38,905 nucleotides of DNA, taken from NCBI GenBank assembly GCA_002496425.1, contig DAJS01000020.1, positions 332-39,236 of the forward strand. Reading direction: 5' to 3'. Of this stretch, positions 32,377 to 38,905 are shown one piece after another (positions within the stretch are counted from its first letter, which is position 1; each line of letters begins with the position of its first letter). This stretch comes from Acidilobaceae archaeon UBA162. GTDB taxonomy: Archaea; Thermoproteota; Thermoprotei_A; Sulfolobales; Acidilobaceae. The position numbers and the translations under genes are program-made. The notes under the pieces were generated by a model, which worked only from the letters and a program-made list of their open reading frames with translations, had not been told where the DNA came from and did not search any database.

Positions 32377-34806
32377 TTGCGGGGGGCCGTGGCCTCAGAG
32401 GCGCTGTTGCAGCTCCTTGACGTGAGCTACTCGGTTGAGGGCGGCAGGCCAGTGATAGAGATCTGGGCCAGGACCAGTGACGGCAAGAGGATCCTCATAC
32501 TTGACGATACCTTCAGGCCATACTTTTACGTCCTGCCAGAGGAGGGCGCCGACCTTGACCAGCTGGCACAGGCGCTGAGGAGGCTCTCAAAGCCGAGGAG
32601 CCCCATAACTGCTGTCGAGCAGGTCGACATGAAGTACTTTGGCAGGCCTGTTAGGGCCCTACTTGTCAGGACTCTGATGCCCGAGTCGGTCAGGGAGTAC
32701 AGGGACGAGGCCGCCAGGCTGCCTGGTGTCAAGGAAGTTCTTGAGGCTGATGTCAGGTTCTCCATAAGGTACCTTATAGACAGGAACCTGTACCCCATGA
32801 GGTGGTACCGTACCCAGCTCGAGCAGCTCAGTAGAAGCGATGTCGTAGCTGACGGCGTCTACAGGCTGGTTGGCGAGATGAGGGAGGAGCCATCAATGGC
32901 AGATGCAGACCCGTTGGAGGGCCTACGCATAATGGCCTTTGACATAGAGGCCTACAACCCCCAGGGATCTCCGAACCCCGCAAGGGATCCAGTTATAATC
33001 ATTGGGGCTGCATTTAACGATGGCGAGAGGGTCCAGCTGACTGCTAAAGGCCATGACGACAGGGAGCTGATATCGCAGTTCGTTGAGCTCGTGCACAGGA
33101 AGGACCCAGACATAATCGTCGGTTACAACCAGAACTCGTTTGACTGGCCCTACTTGCTTGAGAGAGCCAAGGCCGTTGGGGTCAAGCTTGAGATAGGCAG
33201 GAAGCGTGGCGCTGAGCCGACGCCAAGCGTCTTCGGCCACATATCACTTCAGGGGAGGCTCAATGTGGACCTCTACAACTTTGCGGAGGAGATAGAGGAG
33301 GTCAAGGTGAAGACCCTTGACGAGGTTGCTGACTATCTGGGTGTTATGCCTAAGGACAAGAGGGTGAACATAGACTGGTGGCGCATAGCTGAGTACTGGG
33401 ATGACGAGCACAAGCGCAAGCTCCTGCTGGAGTACAATATGGATGATGTGATCTCAACGCTCGGCCTTGCCTATCAGTTCCTCCCCTTCGGGGCCCAGCT
33501 GAGCCAGATCAGCGGTCTGCCTCTCGATCAGGTGGCGGCGGCAAGCGTGGCCTTTAGGCTTGAGATGAGGTTCATGAGGGAGGCTAAGAAGCTGGGCGAG
33601 CTGGTGCCTAACAGGAGCGTGGAGGAGTCCAGGGCAAGGGAGGTGGAGACCTACACAGGCGCCGTGGTCCTTGAGCCCAGGCCGGGCGTCCACAATAACG
33701 TTGTGGTGCTCGACTTCGCTAGCATGTACCCCACCATCATGGTCAAATATAACGTGGGCCCTGACACGTTGCTGAGGGAGGGCGAGGGCTGCGAGAAGGT
33801 CAACCAGGCCCCTTCGGTGGGCCACAGGTTCTGTGCCGACAGGCCAGCCTTCTTTAGGACAGTACTAGAGAGGTTCCTCAAATGGAGGGCTGAGGTCAAG
33901 GCCCAGCTCAAGAAGTACCCTGAGCGCTCACCCCAGTATAGGCTTCTCGACGAGAGACAGAGGGCCATAAAGGTGCTTGCCAACGCCAGCTATGGCTACA
34001 TGGGCTGGGCGGCGGCAAGGTGGTACTGCAAGCAGTGTGCAGAGTCAGTGACGGCCTGGGGCAGAGACCTGATATCAAAGGCCGTGGAGCTGGCCAGGTC
34101 GCTCGGCCTCAAGGTTTACTATGGTGACACTGACAGCCTGTTTGTCGAGAACGACCCTGACAAGGTCAATAAGATGATAGAGGAGATAACTAAGGGGCTC
34201 GAGTTTGATATAAAGATTGACAAGATCTACAGCAGGGTCTTCTTCACTGAATCTAAGAAGAGGTATGCCGGTCTCACGCCTGACGGCAAGGTGGACATAG
34301 TGGGCTTTGAGGCCGTGAGAGGCGACTGGAGCGATCTGGCTAAGGACTCCCAGGCCAAGGTGGCTGAGATAGTGCTGCTGACAGGTGATGTTAATAAGGC
34401 TGTGGACTACGTCAGGAACCTTATATCGCAGCTTCGTGCCGGCAAGGTTAACATAGAGAAGCTGATAATCTGGAAGACGTTGACTAAGAGGCCAGAGGAG
34501 TACGAGGCTGAGGCACCACATGTCTACGCAGCCAAGGTGATGGAGAAGCTGGGCTACAAGGTAACCGTCGGCTCCAAGGTGGGCTACGTGATAGTTAAAG
34601 GTGATGGACCTGTCTCAAGGAGGGCTAGGCCATACTTCGTTGTGAAGCCAGACGAGGTGGACGTAAACTACTATATAGACAAGCAGCTAGTGCCGGCAGC
34701 GCTAAGGATACTTGGGTTCTTTGGCGTCAGCGAGAGGACGCTCAAGAGTGCCACGAGACAGACAACCCTCTTTGACTTCCTGGGACAACAAAAAGGAAAG
34801 GGGTGA
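32377..34806 (+). CDS. polB: Family B DNA polymerase
   Basis: An 809-residue replicative polymerase with intact proofreading and polymerase sites. Exo I is 'AFDIEAYN' (around residues 187-194), Exo II 'YNQNSFDWPYL', Exo III 'YNMDDV'. Motif A is 'DFASMYPTIM' (where DxxSLYPS is usual), motif B 'KVLANASYGYMGW', motif C 'YGDTDSLFV', and 'KKRYAGL' closes the thumb region. The C-terminal QTTLFDFL is a PIP-like box for PCNA. The usual archaeal uracil-reading pocket was not checked. The TTG at 32377 lies at the predicted transcription start (TATA about 32351-32358); GTG 32389 is possible. Size and motif A suggest the PolB3-like branch rather than Sulfolobus Dpo1, but this is uncertain. Confidence 0.94.
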   Translation: MRGAVASEALLQLLDVSYSVEGGRPVIEIWARTSDGKRILILDDTFRPYFYVLPEEGADLDQLAQALRRLSKPRSPITAVEQVDMKYFGRPVRALLVRTLMPESVREYRDEAARLPGVKEVLEADVRFSIRYLIDRNLYPMRWYRTQLEQLSRSDVVADGVYRLVGEMREEPSMADADPLEGLRIMAFDIEAYNPQGSPNPARDPVIIIGAAFNDGERVQLTAKGHDDRELISQFVELVHRKDPDIIVGYNQNSFDWPYLLERAKAVGVKLEIGRKRGAEPTPSVFGHISLQGRLNVDLYNFAEEIEEVKVKTLDEVADYLGVMPKDKRVNIDWWRIAEYWDDEHKRKLLLEYNMDDVISTLGLAYQFLPFGAQLSQISGLPLDQVAAASVAFRLEMRFMREAKKLGELVPNRSVEESRAREVETYTGAVVLEPRPGVHNNVVVLDFASMYPTIMVKYNVGPDTLLREGEGCEKVNQAPSVGHRFCADRPAFFRTVLERFLKWRAEVKAQLKKYPERSPQYRLLDERQRAIKVLANASYGYMGWAAARWYCKQCAESVTAWGRDLISKAVELARSLGLKVYYGDTDSLFVENDPDKVNKMIEEITKGLEFDIKIDKIYSRVFFTESKKRYAGLTPDGKVDIVGFEAVRGDWSDLAKDSQAKVAEIVLLTGDVNKAVDYVRNLISQLRAGKVNIEKLIIWKTLTKRPEEYEAEAPHVYAAKVMEKLGYKVTVGSKVGYVIVKGDGPVSRRARPYFVVKPDEVDVNYYIDKQLVPAALRILGFFGVSERTLKSATRQTTLFDFLGQQKGKG

Positions 34807-34820
34807 GCAGGCGAAGGGCC

Positions 34821-36215
34821 TCAGGAGAGGTCACTGAAGGTCATGAACACGACGTCGCCCTTCCTCGACGTCGCCTTGCTGCCTATCCTAGCTCCTATGA
34901 GCAGCGCCACGCCCTTCTCAGAGGCCACGTCCAGCAGCCTCTGGGTTATGATGCCGTCGAAGATCACGGCGTAGACCTTATTCGGCTCAAGCTGTTGCAT
35001 CCACTGATAGAGGTCCTTGACCTTAACCCTTGTTATCTCAGTCCAAGATCTGTCATAGGCCACGGCCTCCAGGGTCCCCTTGAGGTCCTTTATTACGTCT
35101 AGGACCTGTCTGGGGACCACTATGGTTGAGACCTGGGCCTCGGCCTGAGCATGTTGGGGCAGCTGCTGGGCGGCAGTTGCCTCTACCTGAGGTGGGGCTT
35201 CGGTGGGCTGTGTTTCAGCCGCTGGCTGGGGCTGGACTGCCTTGGCTGGAGCTGAGGCAGACGTAGGCTGAGCGGCCTCGACGGCAGGCTGGGCCTCTGC
35301 CGATGTAGTAGGAGCCTCTACTGTCTGCGGTTGCTGCTCCACGGCCTGAGCAGCCTGGACTTCGGTGGCCTCAGGTTGCTGGGTGACCTCAAGTTCCTTC
35401 ACATTATATTGCTTAGCAGCCTCTGATGCTGGTACCATCTGTGCCAGGGCCCTCGCTATCTCCTTGCCAGTGAGCTGCTCAACCTCCATCCCCTTGGGGG
35501 CCCTGGCCACATAGTCTACCTTCATCTGGCTCAACACGGTCCTTATTATCATCTCCCCGCCACGGTCACCATCAACGAAGAGTATGACCTTCTTGTTCTT
35601 AGCTAGGTTAAGTATGGTATTGGGGACCTTCTCCTTGGCCCCTCCAAGGGCTATGACGTTGGTGTAGCCATACCTCATCAGGTTGATCACGTCAGCCCTG
35701 CCCTCTACCACTATCAGTGTGTCGGACTTCTCAACATCAGGGCCTGCTGGCAGCCTGTCCTCACCGTACTCGATCACCCTGACAGGCGTCTCAGCCTTCT
35801 GGGTGACCTGCCTTATGATCTCCTTTATGTCGGGCTCCTGCTCCTTGACTGCCTGCAGGAGCTCCCTGGCCCTCTGGACTATCCACTTGAGTTTCTCAGC
35901 CCTCAGGTCCTCTATGGTCTCCACGGCTATCCTAGCGGCGTATGGCCCTACCTTATCTACGGTCTCAATCATAGCGGCAAGTATGGTGGTCTCAACCCTG
36001 TCGAGATTACTTGGTATCTGTATCTTACCAGTGGTCTTCGTGCCCTGATACTTGAGGTCTACGTGAACTCTGCCTATCTTATCCTTGTTCTGAAGCTCCT
36101 CAAGGTTGAACTCGCTTCCCAGTAGACCCTCCGTCTGCCCAAATATGGCCCCTATTATGTCATGCTTCTCAACTCGCCCATCAATCTCAAACGACGCCTT
36201 TATCAGGTACTTCAC
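34821..36215 (-). CDS. dnaG: Archaeal DnaG primase/Toprim protein
   Basis: A 464-residue archaeal DnaG. An N-terminal helical domain leads to the Toprim domain with 'IVVEGRADVINL' (E171) and 'LFVDGDRGGE' (D215, D217), the metal-binding acidic triad. Residues about 277-363 form an unusually long Gln/Ala/Pro/Thr/Glu linker before a C-terminal domain of about 100 residues ('VPRQVLDVIKDLKGTLEAVA', 'DRSWTEITRVKV'). Archaeal DnaG makes short RNA primers in vitro and is also a subunit of the exosome. The GTG start (36215-36213) overlaps the stop of the 23-codon ORF upstream as GTGA, with GGTGAG as Shine-Dalgarno. Confidence 0.93.
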   Translation of the reverse strand: MKYLIKASFEIDGRVEKHDIIGAIFGQTEGLLGSEFNLEELQNKDKIGRVHVDLKYQGTKTTGKIQIPSNLDRVETTILAAMIETVDKVGPYAARIAVETIEDLRAEKLKWIVQRARELLQAVKEQEPDIKEIIRQVTQKAETPVRVIEYGEDRLPAGPDVEKSDTLIVVEGRADVINLMRYGYTNVIALGGAKEKVPNTILNLAKNKKVILFVDGDRGGEMIIRTVLSQMKVDYVARAPKGMEVEQLTGKEIARALAQMVPASEAAKQYNVKELEVTQQPEATEVQAAQAVEQQPQTVEAPTTSAEAQPAVEAAQPTSASAPAKAVQPQPAAETQPTEAPPQVEATAAQQLPQHAQAEAQVSTIVVPRQVLDVIKDLKGTLEAVAYDRSWTEITRVKVKDLYQWMQQLEPNKVYAVIFDGIITQRLLDVASEKGVALLIGARIGSKATSRKGDVVFMTFSDLS

Positions 36216-36283
36216 GTGTTCTCACCTTTCTTATGCCTCCTAGGAGGGCTTCCTCGTATCGGCGAACCCTCCTTCTTGTCCAT
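36212..36283 (-). CDS. 23-residue basic leaderless small ORF coupled to dnaG
   Basis: ATG 36283 to TGA 36212 encodes a 23-residue peptide rich in Lys, Arg, Gly and Pro. It begins MDKKEGSPIRG and has PPRRHKK in the second half. A TATA (36303-36310) is centred 26 nt upstream of the predicted start at about 36281, so translation can begin at the first base of the mRNA. The stop overlaps the dnaG GTG by 4 nt (GTGA), so ribosomes could carry straight on into dnaG. The peptide could be a conserved small RNA-binding protein or a leader that sets dnaG level. I do not recognise it, and the function is unknown. Confidence 0.55.
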   Translation of the reverse strand: MDKKEGSPIRGSPPRRHKKGENT

Positions 36284-36302
36284 ACTGTGCCTGGAGCCAG
36301 GC

Positions 36303-36310
36303 AATAAAAG
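36303..36310 (-). promoter_or_regulatory. TATA box for the small ORF-dnaG transcript
   Basis: Minus-strand CTTTTATT is centred 26 nt before the small ORF's ATG. No second TATA was found between the small ORF and dnaG. Confidence 0.55.
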
Positions 36311-36335
36311 GTTGTCTTGAAGAGGCGGCCATCGC

Positions 36336-37667
36336 CTAGGCCCTATGGCCTGATACTGCACCAACCGCTGCCACAAGAGCTGAGGCCCCAAGGGCAAAGG
36401 CAGGGTAGGGCCCACCTGAGGTTAGCACCTGCGAGTACAGCCCATAGGCCATTACTGTGGCACTGACCACGGCGAGCGCTATTGCGGGAACCCTTAGGCT
36501 TCCAGGCCCCCTTGGGGAGACGAAGAGGGCTGAGAGCGCGGCATGAGATATGAAGAGGGCTGAGAGGGATATCATGAGCGTGAGCGCGTAGACCTGCCAT
36601 CCGAGCCCGATGAACACCCCAGCCAGGAACGGTACCAGGGCCACCAGGGACACAATGGCTCCTGAGAGCTTCAGGTTAAGGTCCCACATGGCTGTTGCGA
36701 GCCTCTCCGCCGCCAGCAGGGCAGCCACTGAAGAGCCAAGTATGCTGAGGACAGTCAGGATCACGTAGAGAACCCCCAGAGCCTGCCCGCCGTAGGTCTC
36801 AGCGACGTAGAGGCCAGGGTACTGGGTCTTGGCAAGGAGTGAGGCGACGGAGCTGTTGGTACCTCCGGCAGCCAGGACCTCGTAGTAAGCGGCGAAGGAG
36901 AGGGCTATGGAGGCCGTCACATATGCGGCCATGAAAGCCGAGCTAACATCTTTGCCCCCGCCCCTGGCCTCGCTGCCAAGGAAGAATGAGGCCCCGCCAC
37001 CGGCCACAGCATAGGCCGCTACGAGGGCCCCAGAGGCGAGCCTGTAGACGGGCACTGAGAGCTGCACAGGCCTCAGTCCATTTCTAGCTATCACCACCAG
37101 GCCCAGGGCCACTATGAGGCCTACCTCAAGCGCTGACGTGACTAACGTGAAGCCTAGGGGCTTCGAGGTACCTGAAACTGCCAGGGCAGCCACGAAGGCG
37201 GCCACGAGGATGGCCACGGCGGTCAGCGGGAGGGCCCTAGGGCCAAGGGCCAGCGGAGCCACGGCCTCGAAGCCGTAGGACATCACGGCGGGAACATAGG
37301 CCAGGTAGGCAGTAAGGTAGAGGAGGCCCACCGCCCCAGCCGCCCTGCGGCCGCCTGAGGCCAGGGCGAAGTCATAGGTGCCTCCATAGGACGCTATCAC
37401 CTTTGAGTAGCTGTACCCTATGAAGACCCAGGGAGCGTAGACCATAGCTCCGACTGCCATTGCTAGAGGGGCTGAGGCCAGGGCCTGCGCCATTGAGTAT
37501 GTTAACAGCGCGGCAGTGGAGCTCAGGGGCGCTATCGTAGCCAAGGAGTTGGCGAAGATCATGTACCAGGGCAGGTACCTCTCCCTTAGGCCCTTGGGCA
37601 GCCTTCTGGACACCGTATCCACCAGACGCCAAGGATGAATACGCATCAAGTATAAGGGTTTGCTCAC
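36336..37667 (-). CDS. APC-family amino-acid permease
   Basis: A 443-residue membrane protein with about 12 hydrophobic helices. An N-terminal broken helix 'ANSLATIAPLSSTAALL' (about 39-55) and 'YSKVIASYGGTYDFA' (about 86-100) match the APC amino-acid/polyamine/organocation transporters, which bring in amino acids or similar compounds by proton or sodium symport. Substrate is unknown. The GTG start overlaps the tyrS stop (GTGA); an ATG at 37646 would shorten the N-terminus by seven residues. Co-transcription with tyrS hints at tyrosine or aromatic uptake, but no residue confirms it. Confidence 0.82.
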   Translation of the reverse strand: MSKPLYLMRIHPWRLVDTVSRRLPKGLRERYLPWYMIFANSLATIAPLSSTAALLTYSMAQALASAPLAMAVGAMVYAPWVFIGYSYSKVIASYGGTYDFALASGGRRAAGAVGLLYLTAYLAYVPAVMSYGFEAVAPLALGPRALPLTAVAILVAAFVAALAVSGTSKPLGFTLVTSALEVGLIVALGLVVIARNGLRPVQLSVPVYRLASGALVAAYAVAGGGASFFLGSEARGGGKDVSSAFMAAYVTASIALSFAAYYEVLAAGGTNSSVASLLAKTQYPGLYVAETYGGQALGVLYVILTVLSILGSSVAALLAAERLATAMWDLNLKLSGAIVSLVALVPFLAGVFIGLGWQVYALTLMISLSALFISHAALSALFVSPRGPGSLRVPAIALAVVSATVMAYGLYSQVLTSGGPYPAFALGASALVAAVGAVSGHRA

Positions 37668-38740
37668 CTACTCATGTTGCCCTCAACGGCCTTTATCAGC
37701 TCCCTCACGTCAGGCCTCTCGGCTACTCTTCTCGGCCCCTCGAGGAGCTTGATTAGGGCCTCTGCTGTGGCCTCCTTGAGGTCAGCCGGGTGGAGCTTGC
37801 CCTCAACGTAGGCCCTCTCCAGCTCCTTGTAGCTGTAGAAGTCCACAGGCCCTCCATACCTGGCCGGCCTATCTACGTGGAGCACGAAGCCGGGCGTGGC
37901 AAACAGTATGTACTTGTTAATCTCCAACACTGGGTTCATCTCTGCCTGCCTCGGCGGGCAGTAGGCCGCCCTTATCTTGGTCCTTACCTCCTCGGCGCTG
38001 TCAGTGACAAATATGGCAGTGGAGGCCCTGGACTTGGACATCTTGAAGGCTGAGGCCTGCTCGTCGGCCTCAGCCCCCTCCATTCTCTTCCCGCCCTCGA
38101 GGCCTGTTAATATCGGCGTGTGAAGCGCTATGGCCTTCTTTTTCCCCATCCTCTCCGCCACCTCCCTCTGCAACACGTGGGCCTTCCTCTGGTCAAGGCC
38201 TCCAAGGGCTATGTCCAGATCCATGTAGATTATGTCTGAGACCTGCATGGCAGGGTATATCAACTTCGATGAGTCCAACTCGGCCTCATCCATGTTCCGG
38301 CCCATTATAGTCAGGGCCCTCTTCATGCGGGCTAACGTAGTCATCTTCATTACCTTTATGATTAGGGCCCAGTAGTCCTTGTCAGAAGCCATGGACTCAG
38401 CGTCAACGAAGTGCACACTCTCCACAGGCACCCCCACAGAGGCCATAATCTCTCTCATCAGCTGTGCCGCCTTGCGGATGAGGTTTATGTCGCCACCAAG
38501 CTTGTCATTTATCATTGCATGCCATGTGGCTTCAAGCACGTAGAAGTCTATGCCTGCATTGACCAGGTCCCTGACCTTGAACATCCATATGAGGTGGCCT
38601 ATATGGGCCAGGCCGCTGGGCTCGTAACCTATGTAGCCCTTCAGCCTGGCGCCGCTGGCCAGCTTCTCCTTCAGTTCTCCCTCTGTTATCACCTCAATGA
38701 GATTTCTGGTTATCAGTTGCGTTCTCTCCTCTAAGTCCAT
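37664..38740 (-). CDS. tyrS: Tyrosyl-tRNA synthetase
   Basis: An archaeal/eukaryotic-type class I synthetase. HIGH is intact ('LAHIGHLIWMF', about 46-56) and KMSKS is intact ('FKMSKSRAS'). 'YIGYEPSG' and 'QVSDIIYMDLDIALGGLDQRK' form the tyrosine and tRNA-recognising core. From ATG 38740 it has 358 residues; this start has a GAGG Shine-Dalgarno 8 nt upstream. ATG 38755 would add five residues (MRGTA), placing that GAGG inside the coding region. A TATA-like ACAGTAATAATC (about 38770-38781) fits the shorter form. Confidence 0.95.
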   Translation of the reverse strand: MDLEERTQLITRNLIEVITEGELKEKLASGARLKGYIGYEPSGLAHIGHLIWMFKVRDLVNAGIDFYVLEATWHAMINDKLGGDINLIRKAAQLMREIMASVGVPVESVHFVDAESMASDKDYWALIIKVMKMTTLARMKRALTIMGRNMDEAELDSSKLIYPAMQVSDIIYMDLDIALGGLDQRKAHVLQREVAERMGKKKAIALHTPILTGLEGGKRMEGAEADEQASAFKMSKSRASTAIFVTDSAEEVRTKIRAAYCPPRQAEMNPVLEINKYILFATPGFVLHVDRPARYGGPVDFYSYKELERAYVEGKLHPADLKEATAEALIKLLEGPRRVAERPDVRELIKAVEGNMSR

Positions 38741-38788
38741 GGCCGTTCCTCGCATGTGGGCAGCAGGCGGGATTATTACTGTAGCGCC

Positions 38789-38905
38789 TCAGAGCCCCGG
38801 TATCCTGGCCTTCTCGAACTTGATATCAGCATTGATAGGCTTTGTGGCGTCTATGCCGACCTTACTAGTCATTCCGTCCTCCGGGCTGCTAGGGTCAAGG
38901 GTTGA
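38789..38905 (-). CDS. UbiD-family decarboxylase, C-terminal fragment (runs off the window)
   Basis: The frame open at the window edge encodes 38 residues ending in 'GMTSKVGIDATKP' and 'FEKARIPGL', a typical UbiD tail (compare the K-x-G-(I/L)-D-A-T ending). UbiD enzymes use prenylated FMN. In many archaea one of them decarboxylates anhydromevalonate phosphate in the modified mevalonate pathway, which would link it to the IPK gene at 18608-19417. Only the end is visible, so the specificity is open. Confidence 0.6.
   Translation of the reverse strand, partial: STLDPSSPEDGMTSKVGIDATKPINADIKFEKARIPGL

Noticed and set aside
34075..34521. 148-codon frame antisense to polB
   Set aside because: Lies over polymerase motif C and thumb coding sequence; no independent signals.
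36284..36415. Longer version of the small ORF upstream of dnaG (67 residues)
   Set aside because: The extra N-terminus is upstream of the TATA box and runs antisense into the permease gene; only the 23-codon part is plausible.
1..38905. CRISPR arrays, rRNA genes, integrases, prophage
   Set aside because: No regularly spaced repeats, rRNA cores or integrase motifs were found on reading both strands by eye.

Overview
The window is a dense stretch of crenarchaeal chromosome. The evidence is the eukaryote-like information machinery (MCM, GINS, RfcS/RfcL, B-family polymerase, archaeal DnaG, Nmd3, aIF1A, Rio1), archaeal lipid genes (isopentenyl phosphate kinase, a tetraether-synthase-like radical SAM enzyme), archaeal TATA boxes with short or absent leaders, an intron-containing tRNA and a strong preference for TTG start codons. 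High GC for a thermophile and the gene set fit an acidophilic or thermophilic member of the Acidilobales/Desulfurococcales; Acidilobus is a guess from memory of gene content and was not tested. No CRISPR array, rRNA, prophage or intact transposase was seen.

Layout. 1-900: split tRNA-Ile(GAU) gene and a translin-family protein. 900-3770: DUF763 protein, small phosphoesterase, YjbQ-family protein, archaeal riboflavin-pathway reductase. 3758-7526: tetraether-synthase-like enzyme, thioredoxin, phosphohexomutase. 7527-8059: an eroded gap with a broken DsrE-like gene and a hairpin repeat that looks like an IS605/TnpB end. 8060-15543: replication block, with gins23-mcm-hel308 on the minus strand divergent from rfcS-rfcL on the plus strand, the two sharing a small palindromic promoter region. 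15522-18474: a degenerate acyl-CoA-synthetase-like gene divergent from an acid-sugar dehydratase. 18533-20964: isopentenyl phosphate kinase, a degenerate GHMP-kinase-like protein and a MEMO1-family protein. 20965-22788: two further IS605-like ends and an MFS exporter whose last codons lie in one of them. 22989-24879: tRNA-Val(GAC) and a heavily sequon-rich surface protein. 24886-27658: ribosome-biogenesis operon nmd3-aIF1A-rio1-KH protein. 27723-32340: beta-hydroxyacid dehydrogenase, a possible Cgi121, a DsbA-like membrane protein, a small membrane protein, a dTMP-kinase-like protein without its Walker lysine, and a divergent NRAMP carrier behind a DtxR/MntR-like operator. 32377-36283: PolB, DnaG and a 23-codon leaderless ORF coupled to dnaG. 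36336-38905: APC permease, tyrosyl-tRNA synthetase, and the C-terminal end of a UbiD-family decarboxylase.

The main functional modules are DNA replication (GINS23, MCM, Hel308, clamp loader, PolB, DnaG; PIP-like motifs end both RfcL and PolB), late ribosome assembly and initiation, and isoprenoid/membrane-lipid synthesis. The most useful leads are the small ORF in front of dnaG, the probable non-standard start of gins23, three enzymes that kept their fold but lost signature catalytic residues (AMP-ligase, GHMP-kinase-like, dTMP-kinase-like), and the NRAMP operator.
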